Shown in pieces: positions 33,811-42,820 of a stretch of DNA of 52,679 bases. The notes under the pieces were generated by a model. It had not been told where the DNA came from and searched no databases. It worked only from the letters and a program-made list of their open reading frames with translations. The stretch's first letter is position 1. Each line of letters begins with the position of its first letter. The stretch comes from Hyphomicrobiales bacterium (GTDB lineage Bacteria > Pseudomonadota > Alphaproteobacteria > Rhizobiales > Rhizobiaceae), in assembly GCA_900472625.1 (NCBI GenBank), contig UCIT01000099.1:1-52679 (forward strand). The letters are read 5' to 3'. A program made the translations under genes and the position numbers.

Positions 33811-34770
33811 ATGGCCCTGCCCCCGATCCTGATGCAAAACCTGCGACTGCCTGTCGTCGCCTCGCCGCTGTTCATCATTTCGCACCCGGCGCTGACGCTG
33901 GCGCAGTGCAAGGCGGGCATCATCGGCGCCTTTCCGGCGCTGAACGCGCGGCCGGAGAGCCAGCTGGACGAGTGGCTGGCGATGATGACCGAGGAGTTAG
34001 CCACGCACAACGCCGCGCATCCCGACCGGCCGGCCGCGCCGTTTGCCGTCAACCAGATCGTCCACATGTCGAACAAGCGGCTCGAGCACGACCTGATGCT
34101 ATGCGTCAAATACAAGGTGCCTATCGTGATCTCCTCGCTCGGAGCCGTGCCCGAGGTCAACGCGGCGGTGCACTCCTATGGCGGTATCGTGCTGCACGAC
34201 GTCATCAACAACCGCCACGCCCACTCCGCGATCCGCAAAGGGGCCGACGGGCTGATCGCGGTGGCGGCCGGGGCCGGCGGCCACGCGGGCACGCTGTCTC
34301 CCTTCGCGCTGGTGCAGGAAATCCGCGAATGGTTCGAGGGGCCGCTGCTGCTCGGCGGCGCGATCGCCACCGGCGGCGGCATCCTGGCGGCGCAGGCGAT
34401 GGGCGCCGACATGGCCTATATCGGCTCGTCGTTCATCGCCACCGAGGAAGCGCGCGCGTCCGAAGCCTACAAGCAGGCGATCGTCGAGGGCACGGCTGGC
34501 GACATCGTCTACTCCAACTATTTCACCGGCGTGCACGGCAATTATCTCAAGCCCTCGGTGAAAGCCGTCGGCCTCGACCCTGACAACCTGCCTGTCGCTG
34601 ACCCCTCGAAGATGGATTTCGAGCAGGCCGTGGGCGGCGCCAAGGCATGGAAGGACATATGGGGCAGCGGCCAGGGCATCGGCGCCGTCAAGGCGGTGGA
34701 ACCGGTCGGCAAACTGGTCGATCGGCTGGAGACGGAATACAAGGCGGCGCGCGCCCGACTGGCACTCTGA
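33811..34770 (+). CDS. Nitronate monooxygenase / 2-nitropropane dioxygenase family
   Basis: This 319-aa FMN enzyme has the NMO family pattern: LRLPVVASPLFIISHPALTLAQCKAGIIGAFPAL near the N-terminus, IVHDVINNRHAHSAI-like middle part with DGLIAVAAGAGGHAGTLS (FMN phosphate site) and LGGAIATGGGILAAQAMGADMAYIGSSFIATEEA. These enzymes oxidise alkyl nitronates; the natural substrate is uncertain, and some members are enoyl reductases. It is a single gene with no linked pathway here. Confidence 0.88.
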   Translation: MALPPILMQNLRLPVVASPLFIISHPALTLAQCKAGIIGAFPALNARPESQLDEWLAMMTEELATHNAAHPDRPAAPFAVNQIVHMSNKRLEHDLMLCVKYKVPIVISSLGAVPEVNAAVHSYGGIVLHDVINNRHAHSAIRKGADGLIAVAAGAGGHAGTLSPFALVQEIREWFEGPLLLGGAIATGGGILAAQAMGADMAYIGSSFIATEEARASEAYKQAIVEGTAGDIVYSNYFTGVHGNYLKPSVKAVGLDPDNLPVADPSKMDFEQAVGGAKAWKDIWGSGQGIGAVKAVEPVGKLVDRLETEYKAARARLAL

Positions 34771-34901
34771 CGCCGATCGGACCGGCTTTCCACAGCGCCG
34801 TTCTTTTTTGCCAAAGACGCGACAGGGCGCTTGAAATCTTCTGCCAATGCCTGTATCAGCGCCATGCAAATCGCGGGCCGCATTACAAGCCACCCGCCGT
34901 T

Positions 34902-34977
34902 GCCGCTTTAGCTCAGGTGGTAGAGCACATCATTCGTAATGATGGGGTCGCAGGTTCGAGTCCTGCAAGCGGCACCA
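34902..34977 (+). tRNA. tRNA-Thr (anticodon CGT)
   Basis: A complete cloverleaf: acceptor GCCGCTT/AAGCGGC, D-arm GCTC/GAGC, anticodon stem CATCA/TGATG with loop TTCGTAA, T-arm CAGG-TTCGAGT-CCTG and genomic ACCA end. No integrase lies next to it. Confidence 0.94.
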
Positions 34978-35151
34978 TTTCACACAAAAATCTCCCGCAT
35001 TGCTCACCCACTTTTGAACACGCCCCTTAATCTTCTCTTTGCCATGCGCGCTTAGACAGGTGGTCGCGATCGGCGACTCGATGTTGCCGAGGCATTGCGC
35101 TATCTGAAGACCGAAGCGCTTGGCGCGAAGTGGTGAAGCGGAGATCCTGAG

Positions 35152-35496
35152 ATGAGCTATGATTTTCACGTCGGCCAGAAGGTTGTCTGCATCGACGACA
35201 AGTTCAAGAATGTCAGCATCGACCAGGGAATCCGCAAGGGCGAGATCTATACGCTGCGCTGGGTCGGCGAATATACGCATTATATCGACGGGACCTTCTT
35301 CGGCGTGAAGCTCGCTGAGATCGACCGCGGCAATGACGATGGCCCGGAAGGCTATGGGGCCGCCGATATGCCGTTTCGCGCAACGCGGTTCCGGCCGCTG
35401 GTGAAGGACAAGATCTCGTCGCTGCGCAAGCTGCTTGCGCCGACCCCGGACGCACCGGAGCCGAAGGTGAAGATCAAGAAGAAGGAAGAGGTCTGA
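35152..35496 (+). CDS. Hypothetical protein, 114 aa
   Basis: Starts after GGAGATCC. The N-terminal 60 residues (YDFHVGQKVVCIDDKFKNVSIDQGIRKGEIYTLRWVGEY) look like a small beta barrel, and the C-terminus is a basic tail (KVKIKKKEEV). No family recognised beyond being a typical rhizobial hypothetical protein. Confidence 0.55.
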   Translation: MSYDFHVGQKVVCIDDKFKNVSIDQGIRKGEIYTLRWVGEYTHYIDGTFFGVKLAEIDRGNDDGPEGYGAADMPFRATRFRPLVKDKISSLRKLLAPTPDAPEPKVKIKKKEEV

Positions 35497-35585
35497 CTTC
35501 GGTCCTCACCCGCCACCGACCGGCGCACGGCATGATCGCGGTGGCCGGGCGCTGCGCAACGCGCTAAGAAGACGACTCGGCGACA

Positions 35586-35849
35586 ATGGCCGATGGAACG
35601 AGGGCGCTTGTGAATAACACTTCCGATCTGGTCGCTTCGGCGAAGACCGTTCACGACCGATATCTGGCGGGCCGCATGGAGCGCGAGACCGTGCGGGAAT
35701 GGGTAATCCGCCTTGGCGGATATCCGGCCCCGCATGGCGAGCGCGTTCGCGAGGCGGCGGCGTGGTTTCGTCTCCAGCAGACGGAACCCGTGGCGGTCGA
35801 CGTCAAGCTGGCGGATCTGCAGCGACTGGCGGCCATCGTCTCCGGCTGA
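35586..35849 (+). CDS. Hypothetical protein, 87 aa
   Basis: Begins MADGTRALVNNTSDLVASAK and contains an HDRYLAGRMERETVREWVIRL helical segment. It lies 89 bases after the previous gene on the same strand and ends 34 bases before the convergent flagellin stop. No domain recognised. Confidence 0.45.
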   Translation: MADGTRALVNNTSDLVASAKTVHDRYLAGRMERETVREWVIRLGGYPAPHGERVREAAAWFRLQQTEPVAVDVKLADLQRLAAIVSG

Positions 35850-35883
35850 TGCCGGTCGACAGGGGCTGATCGGCCATCCAGCG

Positions 35884-37632
35884 CTACTGGAACAGGCTGA
35901 CGATGTTGCCGGGGGCGGAGTTGGCGATCGACAACGCCTGGATGGCTAGCTGCTGCTGTGTCTGCTGCGCAGCCAGCTTTGACGATTCCTGTTCCATGTC
36001 GGCATCGACAAGTCGTCCGATGCCGCTGTCGAGGCTGTCCATCAGCTTGCTGGCGAACTGGGTCTGTCCATCGATGCGGTTCTGGAGCGACCCCAGCATG
36101 CTGGCGGCGGCGACAACCTTGCCGGACACGACTTCTATGTAGCTGAGATAGTCATCGACCATGGATGGGTTCTGCACGATGTCGATATCCAGGAAGTTCA
36201 TCGTCGGGATCGGCTCGATGTTCACGTTGATCCCGGTGAAGCCGATCGACGTGCCTGCGCCGGACAGCCGGTCGACGCTCTCGTCCGAGCGCAACGATAT
36301 CTGATTGCCGCTTGTCTGCTCGATGATGACATCGGGCCAATCGGCGGAGATCAACGATTGCAGGACCGTGACCATATCGGCCGCCGTTTCTACCTTGCCG
36401 TCATCTCTTCCCAGCACTGTGTTGATGTAGTCGTCGTCGAATGAATACGCCTTCGGCGCCGCGCCATTGACGCTGAAGTCGAAGCCGATCTCGACCCCGG
36501 GCTTGACCTGAAACTCCTCGAAGCTGATCGTCATTTTCTGTCCACGGGCCGAAAAAGCGGACCGGTCCGTCAGTCCGCCGCTGCCGACATTGCTCGTAAA
36601 GTTGGCGATCTCGACATAGGATCCGTCGAGGCCGGCGGATTGCTCGGTCTCTATCCCGATGCGATCGACGATATCGCGACCTCGATAGTCGGTGTAGGTG
36701 GTCGCGTAAGCACCGGTGTCGAAGGCCTGCAGAGCCTGATTGAGCACGGCCGCGTATTGTTTGTAGGTCGAGATGACGCCGTTCGCGCCGACGCCAAGCG
36801 CGGCATCGACCACTGCCCTGTCGATCGTCACGTTCAGTGTGGTGGCGCCAGCATTATAGGGCGCACTTATACCGTCCGCCGGATTGTCGGCGTCGACGGT
36901 CACGTCGAACGTTATCTCGTCCGCTGCGTCGTCGAAGGTCAGCGGCCCCGAAAACATGAAACTGAACGCGGCGTTTGTGCTCGACCGATAGTTCGACGTG
37001 CTCATGCCGGTAAGGCTCTCCGATACGGGGTATCGGATACCACCGATCGTCTTGACGTCGCGCGGGTCGGCCTGCAAAATTCCACCGCCGGTGCTGTTGA
37101 ACAGCGACAGCCCCTGCAGCGAAACTTCCGCCGTATCGACGCGAACCTGCGAGGCGCTGTCGCGGACAAACGACGATACAACCGACGTCTTGTTCAGCGA
37201 TTCGTCCTGCATATCCTCGATATCGGTATCCAGCCAATTCACGCCGTTGAAGCTCGCGGCGGCGGCAACGTTGACGACCTGTGTTTTCAGCTGGTCGAGT
37301 TCCGCCTGTATCTTGGCCTTGTCCACGCCGTCTTCGCTGGCAGCCACGAGCTTGGCCTTCACCTCTCCCAACAGATCGGCGGTGGAATCCATCGCGGCAT
37401 AGGCCGTGTCGACCTTGGCGGCGCCCATTCCCAGCGCGTCGGAGACGGCCGATATCGCCTTATTGTCGGCGCGCATGGTCGTGGCGATCGCCCAGTAGGC
37501 CGCGTTGTCGGATGCAGTCTCGACCCGCAAACCCGAGGACACACGGTCTTGAGTGCCCTGCAGTCCAGAGTTGAGAGACCGCAGAGTTTGGAGAGCGGCC
37601 ATGGCGGATGTATTGGTGATAATCGATGTCAC
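35884..37632 (-). CDS. Flagellin, long orphan type
   Basis: A GTG start at 37632 gives 582 aa. The conserved N-terminal D0/D1 region (ITNTSAMAALQTLRSLNSGL, then TQDRVSSGLRVETASDNAAYWAI) and C-terminal D1/D0 (MLGSLQNRIDGQTQFASKLMDS to SIANSAPGNIVSLFQ) bracket a central variable region of roughly 350 residues. Rhizobial flagellins are usually about 320-430 aa, so the exposed D2/D3 insert is large. It is not flanked by flagellar genes. It assembles into a filament or replaces another flagellin under special conditions (inference). Confidence 0.9.
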   Translation of the reverse strand: MTSIITNTSAMAALQTLRSLNSGLQGTQDRVSSGLRVETASDNAAYWAIATTMRADNKAISAVSDALGMGAAKVDTAYAAMDSTADLLGEVKAKLVAASEDGVDKAKIQAELDQLKTQVVNVAAAASFNGVNWLDTDIEDMQDESLNKTSVVSSFVRDSASQVRVDTAEVSLQGLSLFNSTGGGILQADPRDVKTIGGIRYPVSESLTGMSTSNYRSSTNAAFSFMFSGPLTFDDAADEITFDVTVDADNPADGISAPYNAGATTLNVTIDRAVVDAALGVGANGVISTYKQYAAVLNQALQAFDTGAYATTYTDYRGRDIVDRIGIETEQSAGLDGSYVEIANFTSNVGSGGLTDRSAFSARGQKMTISFEEFQVKPGVEIGFDFSVNGAAPKAYSFDDDYINTVLGRDDGKVETAADMVTVLQSLISADWPDVIIEQTSGNQISLRSDESVDRLSGAGTSIGFTGINVNIEPIPTMNFLDIDIVQNPSMVDDYLSYIEVVSGKVVAAASMLGSLQNRIDGQTQFASKLMDSLDSGIGRLVDADMEQESSKLAAQQTQQQLAIQALSIANSAPGNIVSLFQ

Positions 37633-37908
37633 GAAATATCCTGTAAATAAAACTCTAGATTATGGGCCGGTTTAATACTTGAGAATCATGCAGCTTATGG
37701 ATGCCAACCTAAGAATTTCACGGTTAACAAAGTGTGGAAGCAATTAGCAAAATCTGATGAATATCGCGCAACCTGGAGGTTGTTTTCAAATTTTTTTCGA
37801 TGGCTCTTTCGTCCTGAAAGTAGCGGTATCCGGCGCGACGTAAGGCTGATGATTTCATGGCTACACTGCGGAGAATGAGACACGCCTGATGCGCCATCGA
37901 AAAAACGA

Positions 37909-37925
37909 TGTAGCGCGATGCTACA
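37909..37925. repeat. Inverted repeat TGTAGC/GCTACA
   Basis: TGTAGC-GCGAT-GCTACA, perfect 6-bp arms and a 5-base centre, about 280 bases upstream of the flagellin start. A further CTACAC copy occurs at 37861. Possible regulator site; unassigned. Confidence 0.35.
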
Positions 37926-38079
37926 CCGGTAGTGCACTCATCACGGCTTGTTGTTCCATCACCGGCATTTAACGCATCACTTCGGCCCGACATCCCCAGA
38001 ATTAGCGATACCGCGACTCACTCGTGCCGCATATCAATGCGAGTGTCCTAAAACGTGATGGCGGTTGCGTTTGGATCAT

Positions 38080-38116
38080 GCGGGCCGTGTCACGAGGGGT
38101 TGTCGACACGGCCCGC
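38080..38116 (+). other. 12-bp perfect stem-loop
   Basis: GCGGGCCGTGTC pairs perfectly with GACACGGCCCGC around a 13-base loop. It ends 20 bases before the ATG of a 38-aa hydrophobic peptide and has no T-tract. Confidence 0.6.
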
Positions 38117-38136
38117 AATTTAACGGGGGATTGGTA

Positions 38137-38253
38137 ATGTGGGACGTCCTGACAATCATCGGCATCTTTGGCCTGCTCTATCTCGGGCGCGAAGCACAGA
38201 TCGTGTTTGCCAAGGCTCGCGCCTCGGGCTGGAATGATTTCCCGCGCCGATAA
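38137..38253 (+). CDS. Possible small membrane peptide, 38 aa
   Basis: An ATG at 38137 follows a purine-rich GGGGGATT stretch. The peptide, MWDVLTIIGIFGLLYLG then REAQIVFAKARASGWNDFPRR, has one N-terminal hydrophobic helix and a basic amphipathic tail. It could be a small membrane regulator or a toxin-like peptide; it is short enough to be chance. Confidence 0.4.
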   Translation: MWDVLTIIGIFGLLYLGREAQIVFAKARASGWNDFPRR

Positions 38254-38536
38254 CCTTTAGAACCCTTATCCTTTATGCGTGCTTGATCGGGTTGGCGTTT
38301 CCCGCACGCATGACTGCTTCATTCACTGCCTGCCATGAAATGGCTTCTTGCGCGCGGAGAGACTACGGGGCCGGCCGTCTTGTCAGACTTGCATCGGCGC
38401 TCGATCATGGCAATGTAAGCGCGCCCTAACTCTCTCCAATATAGAAATAAAAAACAAATCCTTACTTATTGACAGTTGCAATCGGAGAGCGGAAGCTTGC
38501 CCCCGCTTCAGCTACGGAGCGTCGAGGGGGAGTGCG

Positions 38537-39655
38537 ATGCGAAATTGTCTCGGCCTGTGCTTTGCCGTGGCCGCTACGGCCTTCATATTCACTCCCATTG
38601 ACACCATCGCACAAGAAGCGCCCGCGGCCCCTGCACCGCCGAGTGTCACGGTTGTCAGGGCGATCCAGAAGGACATACGGCCCTCGGTGTCGTTCAGCGG
38701 CCGCGTGGCGGCGATCGACAAGGTCGAGCTGCGCGCTCGTGTCGATGGCTTTCTGGAGCAGCAGCTTTTCAAGGATGGGCAGGACGTCAAGCAGGGCGAT
38801 CTGCTGTTCGTGATGGAAAAGGGCCAGTATGCCGCGGCGGTTGCGCAGGCACAGGGCAATATAGAAGCGGCACAGGCGGTACTTTCGCTTGCCGATATAG
38901 AGGTCAAGCGGCAGACGGAACTCGTGGCCAAGAGCGCTGCGCCGCAATCCCAGCTCGATCTGGCGACAGCCAAGCAGCAGCAGGCGAAAGGTCAGCTTGA
39001 TCAGCTGAACGCGGCGCTGATGCAGGCGCAGCTCAATCTTGGTTATACGGATATCCGCGCGCCAATCGCCGGGCGGATCGGAGCAGCTCAATACTCGATC
39101 GGCAATTTCGTCGGTGCCTCCAGCAATCCGCTGGCGATGATCGTCAGCCAGGATCCGATCTACGTCAATTTCACCGTTTCGCAGCGGGAGATCCTCGACA
39201 TCCGCAAGAAGCATGCAGGCCAGCAGGCAGGTGCGCTTGTCTATATCGAGCTTGCCGATGGCAGCCAGTATTCGCAGGTCGGCAAGATCGACTTCGTCGA
39301 TGTGACCGTAAACCAGGGCACCGATTCCGTTGAAGTGCGGGCAAGCTTCGCCAACCCCGATCGGTTGTTGATCGACGGCCAGCTGGTCGACGTGAAGGTC
39401 GAGGGCGACAAGCCGGAAGCTGCGCTGGTGATCCCGCAGGCCGCGTTGCAGATCGATCAGGGCGGCCCCTACGCGCTTTTGGTCAACAAGGACAACAAGA
39501 TCGAAGTTCGCTATGTCGAGCCGGGACGGATGGAAGGGTCGGACGTGTCGATCGCCAAGGGGCTGACGGCGGACGATCTGGTGGTGACCGAAGGGATACA
39601 GAAGGTTCGCCCAGGGCAGGTCGTTGCGCCCGTTGAAGCCAAGCCGGGATCCTGA
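38537..39655 (+). CDS. RND efflux periplasmic adaptor (MexE/AcrA type)
   Basis: The ATG at 38537 after GAGGGGGA begins a Sec-type signal peptide (MRNCLGLCFAVAATAFIF); the total is 372 aa. Family features: PSVTVVRAIQKDIRPSVSFSGRVAAIDKVELRARVDGFLEQQLF, a coiled-coil hairpin of about residues 100-160 (VAQAQGNIEAAQAVLSLADIE and LDLATAKQQQAKGQLDQLNAAL) and a beta-barrel LADGSQYSQVGKIDF. It bridges the pump to an outer-membrane channel. It lies 3 bases before the permease. No regulator or outer-membrane gene adjoins. Confidence 0.92.
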   Translation: MRNCLGLCFAVAATAFIFTPIDTIAQEAPAAPAPPSVTVVRAIQKDIRPSVSFSGRVAAIDKVELRARVDGFLEQQLFKDGQDVKQGDLLFVMEKGQYAAAVAQAQGNIEAAQAVLSLADIEVKRQTELVAKSAAPQSQLDLATAKQQQAKGQLDQLNAALMQAQLNLGYTDIRAPIAGRIGAAQYSIGNFVGASSNPLAMIVSQDPIYVNFTVSQREILDIRKKHAGQQAGALVYIELADGSQYSQVGKIDFVDVTVNQGTDSVEVRASFANPDRLLIDGQLVDVKVEGDKPEAALVIPQAALQIDQGGPYALLVNKDNKIEVRYVEPGRMEGSDVSIAKGLTADDLVVTEGIQKVRPGQVVAPVEAKPGS

Positions 39656-39658
39656 GCC

Positions 39659-42600
39659 ATGCTGTCGGGCGTTTTCATCGATCGACCACGGCTGGCCGTC
39701 GTCATCTCCCTTGTCATCACCATCGCCGGCCTTGTGGCGCTCACACAGATTCCGATCGCCCAGTTTCCAGATATCGTGCCGCCGCAGGTGTCGGTGTCGG
39801 TCAGCTATCCCGGCGCCAGCGCAGACGTGGTGCAGCAATCGATCGCCCAGCCGATCGAATCGCGCGTCGTCGGCGTCGATAACGCGATCTACATGAAATC
39901 CACCAGCGGCAACGACGGCAGCTATACGCTGACTGTGAGCTTCGCGGTCGGAACTGACCCCGATATCAACACGGTGAATGTGCAGAACCGCGTGAACCTT
40001 GCGCTGGCGCAGCTACCGCAGGAGGCGCAGGCGCAGGGGATCAGCGTCACGAAGAAATCGTCGGCGCTGATGCAGCTGATCGCGCTGACCTCCGCCAGCG
40101 GCGAGCATGACCAGTTGTTTCTGTCGAACTACGCGACGATCAACATGATCGACGGGTTGAAGCGAATTCCGGGCGTGGGCGATGTGGTGCTGCTGACGCC
40201 GTGGGACTACAGCATGCGCATCTGGATCACGCCGGAGCGGCTGACCAGTTACGCGATGACGCCCAGTGACATCGTCACAGCGCTCCAGGGCCAGAATATC
40301 CAGGCCGCGATCGGCCGTATCGGCTCACAGCCGGCGCTGCCGGACCAGCAGTTCCAGCTGACGATCCAGACCAAGGGGCGGCTCGCAAGCGTCGAGGAAT
40401 TCGGGAACGTGGTGCTGCGGGCCGAGCCCGATGGCTCGTTCGTGCGAATCCGCGATGTCGCCCGCGTCGAACTTGCGGCAAAGGGCGCCGAGCAGATCGG
40501 GCGACAAGACGGCACACCGGCCGCGATTCTTGGCATCTACCAGTCTCCCGGCGGCAATGCCATCGCCACGGCCGCAGCGATCAATCAGCTGCTGGAAAAG
40601 CTCGCCCCTGCGTTCCCCGAAGGGGTAAGCTACAAGATCACCTACGACACAACGAAGTTCGTGGAGGAAAGCATCCACGAGGTCGTCAAGACGCTGCTCG
40701 AGGCCTTCGTTCTTGTCGTCATCGTCGTCTTCCTGTTTCTCGGCAGCGTGCGGGCGACGCTCATTCCGCTGATCGCGGTACCGGTCTCGCTGATTGGTAC
40801 CTTCGCGGTGATGATGGCGCTGGGTTTCTCGGCCAATACGGTGTCGCTGCTGGCGCTGGTGCTTGCCATCGGCATCGTCGTCGATGACGCTATCGTCGTC
40901 GTCGAGGCGGTGGAAGCGCATCTGGAGAAGGATCCGACAGCAACGCCGGCGGAAGCGGCGCGCCGGGCCATGGCCGAGATTACCGCCCCGATCATCGCGA
41001 TCACGCTGGTGCTGCTTTCGGTGTTCATACCGGTCGCCTTCATTCCCGGCATCTCGGGCGAACTGTTCCGGCAGTTCGCGGTTGCGGTGTCCGTGTCGAT
41101 GGTGATTTCGGCGATCAACGCGCTCAGCCTGTCGCCTGCGCTCTGCGCGGTGCTGCTCAAGCAGCAGCATGGGCCGAAATGGGGGCCGATCCGCTATATC
41201 CTCAAGGGCATCGATCACGCCCGCGACGGCTACGCTTCGATCGTGCGGCGGCTGGTGCGGCTGGCGGTGCTGGGGCTCGTACTTCTCGTCGGGCTGATTG
41301 CGGCGACCGGCTGGCTGTTCAAGACGACGCCGACCGGGTTTCTGCCTTCGGAAGACCAAGGCGCGATCTTCGGCGAGATCACCCTGCCGGAAGGCGCATC
41401 GGTGAACCGGACGAATGCCGCCGCCAAGCAGATCGAAGAGATCATGCGCAATACCGATGGCGTGCAGGGTGTGATGTCGGTCGTCGGCTACAGCCTGCTC
41501 GACGGACAGGTGAAATCGAATGCCGGGCTGCTGGTGATGACGCTGAAGCCGTTTGCCGACCGCACCACCGTGGCGCTTTCCGTCAACGGGTTGATCGGCA
41601 AGCTCAGCGCCGAGATGCAGTCGATCCGCGATGCCAACGTCATCGTCTACAACCTGCCGCCGATCATCGGGCTCGGCACCGGCAGCGGCTTCGAATTCCA
41701 GCTGCTGAGCCTCAGCGGCGGCAACGCCTCGGAAATCGCGCAAGCCGCGCGCGGGCTGGTCTTCGCGGCCAATCAGAACCCGGCGCTCAGCCGCGTCTAC
41801 ACCACCTTCAGCGCCAACACGCCGCAGCTCTACCTCGATATCGACCGCGAGAAGGTGCAGACGCTCGGCATCCAGATTTCGGATGTGTTCAGCGCGCTGC
41901 AGGCGGTGCTCGGCAGTGCCTATGTCAACGACTTCAACATGTTCGGCCGCACCTGGCAGGTGACGGTGCAGGGTGAGGCGTCTGCCCGCGCCCGGATCGA
42001 TGACATCTACCAGATCAACGTCCGCAACAGCAGCGGCCAGATGGTGCCGGTCAGGGCCTTCGCACAGGCAAGGCTAATCCTCGGACCGCAGCAGATCGTG
42101 CGTTACAACAATTACTCGAGTGCAACGATCAATGGCGGGCCAGCTGCGGGGCGCAGCTCCGGCGAGGCGATTGCGGCGATGCAAGTCGTTGCCGCCAAGA
42201 CGCTGCCGCCGGGCTACAGCTACGAATGGACCGGCACCGCGTTGCAGGAAATCGAGGCGAGCGGCAAGACGACGATCATTCTCGGGCTCGCCGTGCTGTT
42301 CGCTTACCTGTTCCTCGTCGGTCTCTACGAAAGCTGGAGCATACCGATCGCGGTGCTGCTGTCCGTCACCGCGGGGATCGCCGGCGCGATGCTGGCGCTG
42401 AAGATCGCCGGTCTCGACAACAATCTCTATGCGCAGATCGGCCTTGTGGTGTTGATCGCGCTTGCCGCAAAGAACGGCATCCTGATCGTCGAGTTCGCCA
42501 TGGAGCGGCGCAAGGAAGGGCTCGATATTTCGGCGGCAGCCGTCGAGGGCGCCAAGGAGCGGTTTCGCGCGGTGATGATGACCAGCTTCGCCTTCATTGC

Positions 42601-42817
42601 CGGGCTGATCCCGCTGGTGATCGCGCAAGGTGCGGGGATGCTCAGCCGTCGCGGCGTCGGCACCGCCGTGTTCGGAGGCATGCTGGGCGCGGCGCTCGTG
42701 GGTATCTTCCTTATCCCGGTGCTCTATGTGTGCTTCCAGTGGTCGCGCGAACGGGTCAAGCGCATAGCGCGCGCGCCTGCTGCCGACGGCACGGAGCATA
42801 CCGGCCCGAACTCATAG
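39659..42817 (+). CDS. RND efflux pump inner-membrane transporter (MexF/AcrB type)
   Basis: This 1052-aa HAE1-family transporter has the typical duplicated layout of 12 membrane helices and two large periplasmic loops. Seen: the N-terminal helix of FIDRPRLAVVISLVITIAG, the helix-4 segment with the proton-relay aspartates in VLAIGIVVDDAIVVVEAVE, and a second-half LAAKNGILIVEFA. The C-terminus is long and basic. Substrates are unknown; MexF-type pumps handle phenicols, quinolones and plant-derived phenolics (family knowledge). Confidence 0.93.
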   Translation: MLSGVFIDRPRLAVVISLVITIAGLVALTQIPIAQFPDIVPPQVSVSVSYPGASADVVQQSIAQPIESRVVGVDNAIYMKSTSGNDGSYTLTVSFAVGTDPDINTVNVQNRVNLALAQLPQEAQAQGISVTKKSSALMQLIALTSASGEHDQLFLSNYATINMIDGLKRIPGVGDVVLLTPWDYSMRIWITPERLTSYAMTPSDIVTALQGQNIQAAIGRIGSQPALPDQQFQLTIQTKGRLASVEEFGNVVLRAEPDGSFVRIRDVARVELAAKGAEQIGRQDGTPAAILGIYQSPGGNAIATAAAINQLLEKLAPAFPEGVSYKITYDTTKFVEESIHEVVKTLLEAFVLVVIVVFLFLGSVRATLIPLIAVPVSLIGTFAVMMALGFSANTVSLLALVLAIGIVVDDAIVVVEAVEAHLEKDPTATPAEAARRAMAEITAPIIAITLVLLSVFIPVAFIPGISGELFRQFAVAVSVSMVISAINALSLSPALCAVLLKQQHGPKWGPIRYILKGIDHARDGYASIVRRLVRLAVLGLVLLVGLIAATGWLFKTTPTGFLPSEDQGAIFGEITLPEGASVNRTNAAAKQIEEIMRNTDGVQGVMSVVGYSLLDGQVKSNAGLLVMTLKPFADRTTVALSVNGLIGKLSAEMQSIRDANVIVYNLPPIIGLGTGSGFEFQLLSLSGGNASEIAQAARGLVFAANQNPALSRVYTTFSANTPQLYLDIDREKVQTLGIQISDVFSALQAVLGSAYVNDFNMFGRTWQVTVQGEASARARIDDIYQINVRNSSGQMVPVRAFAQARLILGPQQIVRYNNYSSATINGGPAAGRSSGEAIAAMQVVAAKTLPPGYSYEWTGTALQEIEASGKTTIILGLAVLFAYLFLVGLYESWSIPIAVLLSVTAGIAGAMLALKIAGLDNNLYAQIGLVVLIALAAKNGILIVEFAMERRKEGLDISAAAVEGAKERFRAVMMTSFAFIAGLIPLVIAQGAGMLSRRGVGTAVFGGMLGAALVGIFLIPVLYVCFQWSRERVKRIARAPAADGTEHTGPNS

Positions 42818-42820
42818 ACA

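Larger units (their letters stand above)
37633..38136. other. Long gap between flagellin and a small ORF
   Basis: This 504-base gap holds the flagellin leader (GTG start, AGGA site), a small inverted repeat at 37909-37925 and the stem-loop at 38080-38116. I see no gene I would support in it. Confidence 0.6.

Noticed and set aside
34902..34977. tRNA-Thr as a second integration site
   Set aside because: No integrase, no duplicate core and no phage-like genes beside it.
40325..41743. A 472-aa minus-strand frame in the RND transporter gene
   Set aside because: It is an antisense shadow rich in Arg, His and Asp; the plus strand encodes the transporter.
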